Assembly (NCBI GenBank): GCA_907163375.1
Contig: CAJQUW010012687.1
Span: 186,001 to 250,000, forward strand
Reading direction: 5' to 3'
Length of the DNA stretch: 64,000 nucleotides
From: Prostheceraeus crozeri
Taxonomy: Eukaryota > Platyhelminthes > Polycladida > Euryleptidae
Of this stretch, positions 57,030-64,000 are shown piece after piece. The position numbers and the translations under genes were made by a program. The notes below the pieces were generated by a model. The model worked only from the letters and a program-made list of their open reading frames with translations, had not been told where the DNA came from and made no database searches. The first letter of the stretch is position 1. Each line of letters starts with the position of its first letter.

Positions 57030-57215
57030 AAAAATGGATGGCTGAAGCGAATTAGATCAGGATTCATTGTCCATCCATGGATAGGAAACACGAATTGACG
57101 AGAATTCATTTTTAATATTTTAACCATCCCTTACCAATGCCAGTTTGTCCATGAATAAGTCCGCGGCGGACGAAACGTCGGGCGGTATACACTTTGTAAT
57201 TTTATTTATCTTAAA
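57030..57215 (+). mobile_element. Penelope-like element 3' end with hammerhead-like motif
   Basis: The C-terminal residues of a canonical Penelope GIY-YIG domain may be visible at about 57035-57095 (a frame with KWMAEAN, then IHCPSMDRKHELTRIHF, where the family has E-A-I-x-I-R and P-S-x-N-R-D). After it, 57148-57176 reads TGAATAAGTCCG, CGG, CGGACGAAACGTC: stem II GTCCG/CGGAC closed by a three-base loop, the invariant GAAA, and a CGTC cleavage-site strand of a hammerhead ribozyme. The CTGANGA box is degenerate (ATGAATAA), so it is probably inactive. Penelope elements are known to carry such ribozymes. An A-rich end lies near 57215. Confidence 0.5.
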
Positions 57216-57247
57216 AAATTAGAAACATACATTGCCATTACAAGGGA

Positions 57248-57770
57248 GTGTTCTCAATTTTCAATTTCAATGGAAACAAAAAGGAATTTCCTCCCGTACA
57301 AGGCTATCAACAAAGCAAAATCTCAACACCACCTTCATCTCCTCACGCAACGACCACCACCACCCAGACAACAAAAAAAACCACATTTTCAACACACGGA
57401 AGTATATCTCACCTCCATCCACACGATCATCCAACGCAACAAGCAGCTTCTCAAGCAAACTCACATCCACCACGCCGGCACATACCTCACGAACAGACAA
57501 AACAACAAGGTCGTAAACGCTATCACCTCACAGTTCACAAATCAGAACAAACACTCGACAGACGCACACGCAGAACACCGGCACAACTCCGCACCAACAA
57601 ATCACCCTTCTTAATAAACGAGTACTTACACAATATAAATCCCTCTGTAGACTCTTTACCTATTTGCCCCCTTTGCAAGAGTCATCAGCACAACGCAAAA
57701 CATCTCATCTCTTGCACACACACAAAGACATCGCTCACGCCTCTACGTGGATACAAATGCATGCAAAAAT
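57248..57770 (+). mobile_element. LINE 3' fragment (Jockey-like C-terminal zinc knuckle)
   Basis: A CA-rich open frame in which the recognisable part is the end: NKSPFLINEYLHNINPSVDS, then CPLCKSHQHNAKHLISC, a C-x2-C-x8-H-x4-C knuckle, then TSLTPLRGYKCM, where the family has P-T-x-L-x-x-x-x-L-W. This block follows RNase H at the C-terminus of Jockey-like and related LINEs. The preceding 300 bases, rich in Thr, His and Gln codons, may be the degraded RNase H region; a second overlapping frame there (TSIHTIIQRNKQLL) suggests a frameshift. The homology of the sequence after 57770 is unknown. Confidence 0.55.
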
Positions 57771-57899
57771 TTGCATGCCATGTGTTATTCTTCTGGCTGG
57801 TCAAGATGTTCTGGGGATTACAATTCGAATCAACTAGTCGACAATTCTTCACCGATTTAACGAAAGGCAGTTTGTCAAACGGTGTTGTCTGAATATTTA

Positions 57900-58559
57900 A
57901 GGGCTCACAACATAATCGATCATCAAAATTCCGTTCACCCGATACACCCAATATGAATAGCGATGATACTATTTGAAAGAATACTGCAATATGCATGTAG
58001 TTAACAGAGAACATCCTCAATTACATCTTTAAGAATAATTAGATAAAAATTTAGAGTAGGCCTATTTGATAAAATACAAATATCACAGAAGCAATAATGT
58101 TCAAGAAAGAATATGTCACTATTCTAGAACAGCTGAAACCATGACAGCAGCAAAAGTTATTGTCTGACTTCCTTATTGAAAAGAAAATATATCGTTTATG
58201 GTTTTAGTTACTATGGCAAGGCACAGTTATGCCGGCACATCCACTGTCCAAAGTCATCCCATTTTGCTCATTTGCGGTGGAGTGACCATGGACAGTGGAC
58301 ACGCACTTTACTATATTAATAATCATAATTTAGAGAAATGCGATAGACTCAAAACGTAAGTTAGGCAATTCTCAAGCATCCTACACTGAGATTCCATATT
58401 TCATGACAGTCACATGTTAAATAGCGGTACCATTTTAATACACATTTTTAGAGGGGCTTGTAATGTAGTTTATAATTCAAAATTTCATGTATAGTCACTA
58501 TATGTTTTATATATCATTTTATATATTTACTATAATTTTATGTATAGTATTTATTTATA
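57900..58559. other. AT-rich DNA, nothing recognised
   Basis: TATATAT- and TTTATATA-type runs at 58490-58560 precede the Tc1-like element. No coding motif. Confidence 0.5.
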
Positions 58560-60070
58560 TAGTCACAAACTGCAAAACAGTTGTCACGCGTCTAAAGCGT
58601 CTGTTCAGATCGGCACGGCGTCGTTAGGGAAGATTTGACGTCATCACGAGTGGATTCGGCTGAACTGATCTAATAATAGAAACTGCAAAGTTGCTGGCAC
58701 AAACTGCAAAGCAGTTGTCACTGCTCTATAGTTGTCGCACTGCAGCTGAGCGCTGACGCTGAGGGATGGCCTTAGTTGAAAACAATGAACTGAGATGGCA
58801 ACTCAATTTTGAACTATCATTGAACTGATTGAAGGCTAAATAAGAAACGACTATGAACTTAGGTTCATTGTTGATATTTCACATTACGGTGATCTGTAGT
58901 CATGCAGTGCCGAATATCAAATTCAGACAGACAGCATCTTATCAATGCATATCAAAATGGTCGAGACATTGTAGAATTAGCTCGGGAAACTTGGGTTAAT
59001 CGCAGATCTGCTTACCGTATAATCAACACTTTCTGTCGAGAGAAGAGCGTTGAATATTTGCCTCCTAGTGGTGGTGACAAAAAAAATACTGACCATAGAG
59101 ATGAAACTATGTCTTGTGGCATTCATACAAGAGAGCCAGCGTCAACTTTGATGGAAGTCAGAGGAAAACTTCTTGATGTCTTTCCATCCCTGCCAGCTCA
59201 ACTTGGTTCGACCACGATATCTCGTGCCCTCGACGGTCCTCTCATAACACCTACCTGGTTTACATTGACGGATGTGGTTTTTATGGCTTTGGACGTCGAG
59301 AACACAAGGACGATCAACGCGTGAAACCAGGGCAGTCGGAATTGTCGAAGGAAACATAGGCAATAACTTGACTGTATGTGTTGCAGTTTCTCCGCTATTC
59401 GTTCTCGTGCACTTCGCATTCATCGATGGTGGGATGACTAGTGATTCTTTTTCTCACTTTTCAAGTGAAGTTGAGACTCTTCTGTATGAGGAGAATCTCT
59501 TCATTATCTACGCAAATGCTCCGCCACAAAGGAATCCGCTTTAATCAGTGAAAATCACGAACTCCATCCGCTTCCACGATACAGTCCTTTTATAATATGA
59601 CTGAGAGAGCAATGTCATACCTCAAAAGTGATGCCAAAAGGCGACCATCTGATCTAAGCATGAAATAAACTTCAGTGATAATTCCCTCCAGCACGATGCT
59701 TGTGTAACTTTGCAATATCGTTTGCACATTTTTCGACACGTGGAGGATGCCATGTCCTCAATAACGGTTGCAATCGTTTTCGCTGGCAAAACATATCAAT
59801 CTCATATACTCAGCGATGCTTGGACATGGATGACATCTTTGATTAATTTATCTGAAATAAAGCATATCAGCTGGATTAGTTTTTACATTATACATTTGAT
59901 GTGATCTATTCATTTTACCGCATGTGAGTATGGCTGCTACTTTACAAATAGATCAGTCGGTGGGAATTACCACATCGACGATTGTGAAACAGCGCACTGA
60001 TCACGTGATAACTAAAGCCGTCGAAACAGACGAATTGCAGGCGTGCAAACTGTTTTGCAGTTTGTGACAA
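58560..60070 (+). mobile_element. Tc1-like transposon
   Basis: GTCACAAACTGCAAAACAGTT at 58562-58582 is exactly repeated in inverted form at 60048-60068, a perfect 21-bp terminal repeat. The left end sits after TA; on the right the expected TA is not kept. A related motif, CACAAACTGCAAAGCAGTTG, recurs at 58699, so the left side has duplicated subterminal repeats. The interior encodes a broken transposase (58902-59545). Size (about 1.5 kb) is typical of Tc1/mariner elements. The ends are far better kept than the gene. Confidence 0.85.
58902..59545 (+). pseudogene. Tc1-like transposase, broken
   Basis: The N-terminal helix-turn-helix is open: SDRQHLINAYQNGRDIVELA then VNRRSAYRIINTF, matching paired-like DNA-binding helices. 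Then HTREPASTLMEVRGKLLDVF and STTISRAL, the second helix group. The catalytic part follows after frame changes: YIDGCGFYGFGRRE (first Asp block, normally F-x-D-E-x-G/C-F), TRAVGIVEGNIGNNLTVC, SPLFVLVHFAFIDGGMTSDS, and IIYANAPPQRN, where the usual second catalytic Asp of D-N-A-P-x-H-x is Ala. The last block containing the third acidic residue was not found clearly. The gene cannot encode an active enzyme; the element would need a relative's transposase. Confidence 0.7.
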
Positions 60071-60441
60071 CAGAAAGGGAAAAAGGTATATAAGAAATTT
60101 TATACGAACATCAAACGCCATGTAATATTATATAGTGCGCAAAATTCTTCTATTCCACAGCGACTGAATCGTTCTGAAAACATTTGAAAGCAGCAATGTG
60201 GTGTAATGCACAGATTTTGATTTTGTCTTAAGTAACCCCATTTTACGGAACCTACGATTGCGTACACAAAAAACGTGCATGTTCAATTATTCATGGCACG
60301 GCATGCAATTTTTCTAAAGCGCGACTTTCTCGGAAGCTTTACAGCCAGTCCTTCTTCAATCCTGTTTCAACATCAGAAAAGCTCCATCTTTTAAGAAAGA
60401 CATTGGCTGTTTCGATTTACATGACCCTTTTGAATTTTGAA
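60071..60441. other. Non-coding DNA, nothing recognised
   Basis: No motif or repeat was identified. Confidence 0.5.
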
Positions 60442-60786
60442 GCATGATGAAGCCCAATCATCTTGTGAAGACAAAAAATCGTCGGTCATTGCTTGTGACT
60501 ATAGGTATATTTTGTAAACCCCAAGCGCTTTTGCTGCCTCTTTTCAAGGGGTGTACGGCCGTAATTGACACTTACCAGGAACCAATGCACAGATAGTAAC
60601 TGAAGAACTATAATGTTAATAGGAGCTTTATTTACTATCTGCCCATCGGCATGTGTTAATTGCGGTCGCACCACAAGTCGTACTTGAAGAGGCAGTGAAA
60701 GCGCTCGGGTTTATAAAATGTAGTGTCATAGATAGTAACTTCGACGATTTTTTGTCTTCACAAAACCCCTTATGAACAAATCATGC
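60442..60786. mobile_element. Fold-back element with long inverted arms
   Basis: The left arm about 60442-60548 and right arm about 60676-60786 are inverted with roughly three quarters identity. Paired blocks include TTGTGAAGACAAAAAATCGTC with GACGATTTTTTGTCTTCACAA (quoted in part), AAGCGCTTTTGCTGCCTCTT with its partner AAGAGGCAGTGAAAGCGCT, and GCATGAT with ATCATGC at the outer limits. The central spacer is about 125 bases. No coding capacity. It could be a MITE with long terminal repeats. Confidence 0.7.
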
Positions 60787-60900
60787 TTGCTGTTTGATAT
60801 CTTGTCGCTATCGGGAAAATGTTCAGATCACGCGCGACTTCACTGAGACGGCTGAGACCTCCGCTAGTGCTGTCGTCCATTATTGTCAGTGTATCACAGA

Positions 60901-60908
60901 TGACGTCA
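60901..60908. promoter_or_regulatory. Palindromic CRE site TGACGTCA
   Basis: A full CREB/ATF consensus in a CpG-richer patch (60820-60970). It lies within 80 bases of a consensus minus-strand splice donor (CAG at 60984-60982, then GTAAGT). It could mark a first exon and promoter region for a minus-strand gene; this is suggestive only. Confidence 0.3.
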
Positions 60909-60986
60909 TCACCGACTGTTGTTCAAGTCTTAGCGAGAACTGTACCTCCAGTTGCAAATCGACGGCGCTGAATCAACTTACCTGAT

Positions 60987-62588
60987 CTAGAATCGACACG
61001 ATCCAACTTAAAGAATTGATGAGTGTGCGTCTGTAAGCTCCGGTAATGGTTAAATTACTCGAAATGAGTCATTTAAATTCTCTCATTATTGCTGTCTACT
61101 TTTTCCAATTAGACGTTTTGGGCGACGAGTTCAATTAGGCATGTTGCTATGTATGAATGAACATTGTGAAATCACTTATGCACAACACAGTTAAATAAAA
61201 ATGTTGTATCCAGTGTCAGAGTGTCCAAAGTGACTTTGAACACAGGCTATTTAAAAACAATTACATTGAATAATGCCTGAGAGTGATTCTTTACTATCGC
61301 ATATGCAACTATTGGTATCAAGTGTTTACAATTTTTTGCTTCTGATCAATTCAAAAATTATGTTTGACTTCAAAAATGTCCAAAATCAACCAGTCAAGCG
61401 GCATTTCTGTTGCCACTGAATATTGCAATGACCTGTTTCTCATCAATCACAACCTCATGCTCTAAACATAGAATTGCTTAGCATCATCAAATTCACTGTG
61501 TGATCAAATAAAAACTCAGTCACGGAAATAAATATGACACGAAAGTTGTACCGGATGAGTCGAGCCGAGGAAATAGAAGCTAAACCAAAAAACTACCTTG
61601 TCAGTCGTGGAAACAATGTCGTCTCATACACAGTGCAATGGGCCCACTCTAACAATCTGACGCACTATCAATGGGTGTCATACATAACAGTGAGGAGACA
61701 TTGTCATTAAGAGATCCCAACGCAGAGCTATAACAAGATACTTTTAGCCAGGTTGTGAATACTACGTTGCTCGCGAGCAAAAAGGAATAAGTTGCCAAAT
61801 ACAATTTGTTTAAAAGCACATTCCGTCTAGATGGTAGCAATTAGTTGTTTAATGCTATAATTTTGGATAGTGCCTAGCACATCACAGGTACACCAATAAA
61901 TAAATACACATTTTTCGCGGGATCCAATGATGCCCATGTAGGCCTAATGCATCAGCACGTGTTTTTTACTCGAAACAAATTGATCTTTAATTTGAAGACA
62001 CAGACTAAGTCACATCAGCGCAAACAAACAGTTTACATTAGACTAAAGAAACATAGAAATCCGACTTCCGGCTTTGTTTAAGTTAGTCGGACTAGAATAT
62101 TCTTAAAATTTTCTTAATTTTAATATCTTAAAATAAAATTCAGGTGATTGGCTGACAATATAAATAGATTTCACCTGATCATAAGAAGAATATAATTTCA
62201 CAAACCTACAATAGTTGCAGATCCGTGACTTACGGCGAAATGTTTCAAATTGTTTTAATAGATTTGTATTCAAAATTAATGATAACAACCACAGACATCG
62301 AATAAAAACAACCTTAGTGATGATATCCGATGGTATGTCTATGATGAAACCCATAAATCAGTGGCCCTATTTCTTATGTCAAATCACAGCCAAATTGAAA
62401 TTGACAATAATCAAGCCATTTTTAGAATGAAAATATAACGCAAGCCTGCAGATAACCTCCAGTTAATTGCAATAATTTCATAGGGCCGATTTCGCCGGAA
62501 GTAAAATTACTGAAAAATTTACACTTATTTTTTATATAACCATTTCTTTACATCAAATATCATTTGAATTGCGCTGTAGAAGAACCCA
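60987..62588. other. Mostly AT-rich DNA; possible exon end at its left edge
   Basis: Apart from the potential minus-strand exon that would end at 60982, I see no coding motif, terminal repeat pair or array. Confidence 0.4.
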
Positions 62589-62735
62589 TAGGAAGAGTGT
62601 CGACTCGAAAAAGTATCTGTTTAGAGTGAAAATTTTTGTTTGAAAAGATTCAGTCCATGGAGTAGGGATATATAGGTAGAGTGTCGACTCAAAGCATGTG
62701 TATGCAGTGAAAATTTTTATATGAAAAGATTCAGT
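62589..62735. repeat. Direct duplication, 84-bp period
   Basis: TAGGAAGAGTGTCGACTC at 62589 recurs as TAGGTAGAGTGTCGACTC at 62673, and AGTGAAAATTTTTGTTTGAA recurs as AGTGAAAATTTTTATATGAA. Two copies, moderately diverged. Confidence 0.85.
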
Positions 62736-64000
62736 TTTTTGTGGAGATTACGTTCCCATGGTCCAAAAAATTATTTGAGCACTTTTAAAAAGTCAAAATA
62801 TTGCCAATTTATATACTACCGAGATGACGATAGATATTTAATATTATAAACGGCTAGATAGGAAATAGACGTGTTTTACCTTGTGTGCAACGAAATCAGT
62901 GGAACTCAGCTGATATTGCATGAATTTGAAAATATTTGTAAGCGAGCAACAAATTTTCCTTTTCATTGCCTTTTTTGTAATTACAGACCTAAAGTGCATT
63001 CAAGAAATTTTCATATGTCTAAATACAGCGTCCAAATTCTTTCAAAATTTCTCCAGCGTTCTACTCATATGTGGTTCTACTTTTTCAGATGTTTTGCAAA
63101 GCACAGTTGTAAATAAGAGCATCCTGATGATACAATGCTTCATTGCATTATTTTATGTCAGTTGATTATTAAATCTGAAGTGCGCATGTTATATAGGAAT
63201 AGCACAAATCATCTATGGCACAAATGAAAAACAATTGCTTCATTCTTAGATAAAAGCAGAGTGAGGTTCACCAAATACATGACTAAATGACTTTTCTGAA
63301 CAGAAAAATGAACCGCGTCTTCACTTTTGATCATGCAGATTGTGTCTTTGTAATAAGTGCGAAGCCTGGCTATGGTTGCAGCCTACACGTATATCGTTGC
63401 TGTGCCCACATGCAGACGCGATTGCCAAGCTTGGCACTAATAGAACGTGTAAATTAATTTTGCGGTAAGAAATTAAATGATACAACAGAAAAAATAAATA
63501 TGAATTATCAGAAAATTTGATATAAAATTTGGCTCAAGCAAATAAAAACAATTACAACATATATTACGCATGTTATACAACGCAGATTGACAACATCTTT
63601 GACATTGACAGACATGATCGATTCCACTTGGACCTATTGCCCTCTGTTGATTATTTGCAACACACATGTAGATCCATATAAAATAGTTTCATCCTGGTGA
63701 ATAGCTCGAAGAGCGTTGTTGACATGGCTGAGCCTTACATGTATTAATAGCCAATTCCTCAGTGTAATATTCGGATTCTCACTGAATTTGTTAATAGTTG
63801 TGAATTCTACAGAGGGAGTTGAGTGTTCATCAACACCCCATCAGTCTTCATTTGAATATTTTTCTTCCAAATTGATAGTGTACTACATTAAATTGCTGTA
63901 TTACCGCTCTCATCTTCAACAATTTTTTTTAGAGAAACTACTGAACGAATATTCTTGAAACATTTCATATAACATCAGTGAACTATGCTTAACATCATGT
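62736..64000. other. AT-rich DNA, nothing recognised
   Basis: Short frames here have no family motif or convincing splice context. Confidence 0.5.

Noticed and set aside
1-64000. Bacterial-style operons, CRISPR arrays, rRNA genes, riboswitches
   Set aside because: None seen; gene remains are eukaryotic transposons, histones and spliced exons.

Overview
The window is metazoan nuclear DNA, about two thirds A+T, and most likely from an aquatic invertebrate. The grounds are spliceosomal exon signatures (pyrimidine-rich acceptors, GTAAGT-type donors), histone H2B pseudogenes, and a dense set of decayed eukaryotic transposons: hAT-like, piggyBac-like and Tc1/mariner DNA elements, CR1-, RTE- and R2-like LINEs, and Penelope-like elements of two architectures. 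There are no bacterial operons, CRISPR arrays or rRNA genes. The species cannot be named from sequence alone.

Layout. 0.5-1.8 kb: a GC-rich patch joining two LINE fragments in opposite orientation. 2.6-10.0 kb: a hAT-like transposon with a second, related hAT-like transposon inserted in it (4.0-7.1 kb), plus the 3' end of a canonical Penelope-like element. 10.1-13.5 kb: a tRNA-derived head, copy 1 of an interspersed repeat, and an R2-type LINE endonuclease fragment. 13.7-16.9 kb: a piggyBac-like element split by a hAT element. 17.8-22.6 kb: a probable hAT element carrying a MITE with perfect 27-bp ends, a CR1-like LINE with its target duplication, and a hAT derivative that keeps a BED finger. 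23.4-29.3 kb: candidate host exons on the minus strand, and an old viral-type RT/RNase H fossil at 26.9-27.6 kb. 29.5-35.4 kb: a LINE tail, then a histone H2B pseudogene split by a Naiad-type Penelope-like element. 39.1-42.2 kb: a hAT-like element with a mariner-like fossil and a 21-bp minisatellite. 42.28-42.62 kb: three closely spaced minus-strand host exons in compatible phase. 42.7-47.7 kb: a second piggyBac-like copy with three further insertions. 48.2-52.8 kb: a second Naiad-type element interrupted by a hAT element that itself carries the 3' end of an endonuclease-bearing LINE. 53.7-60.8 kb: a 39-bp minisatellite, a terminal-inverted-repeat element with internal repeats, a hairpin, a Penelope 3' end with a hammerhead-like motif, a LINE tail, a Tc1-like transposon and a fold-back element. 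61-64 kb: mostly featureless AT-rich DNA.

Reading. The most economical view is one or more host genes on the minus strand whose introns are packed with nested transposons. The best host evidence is exons A, B and C (42.62-42.28 kb) and exon D (23.58-23.41 kb). C ends in phase 1 and D begins in phase 1, which fits one transcript with an intron of about 18.7 kb. I do not recognise the protein. Nesting order and target duplications give a relative chronology: H2B before Naiad copy 1; piggyBac before hAT; Naiad copy 2 before hAT, with the LINE fragment inside that hAT.
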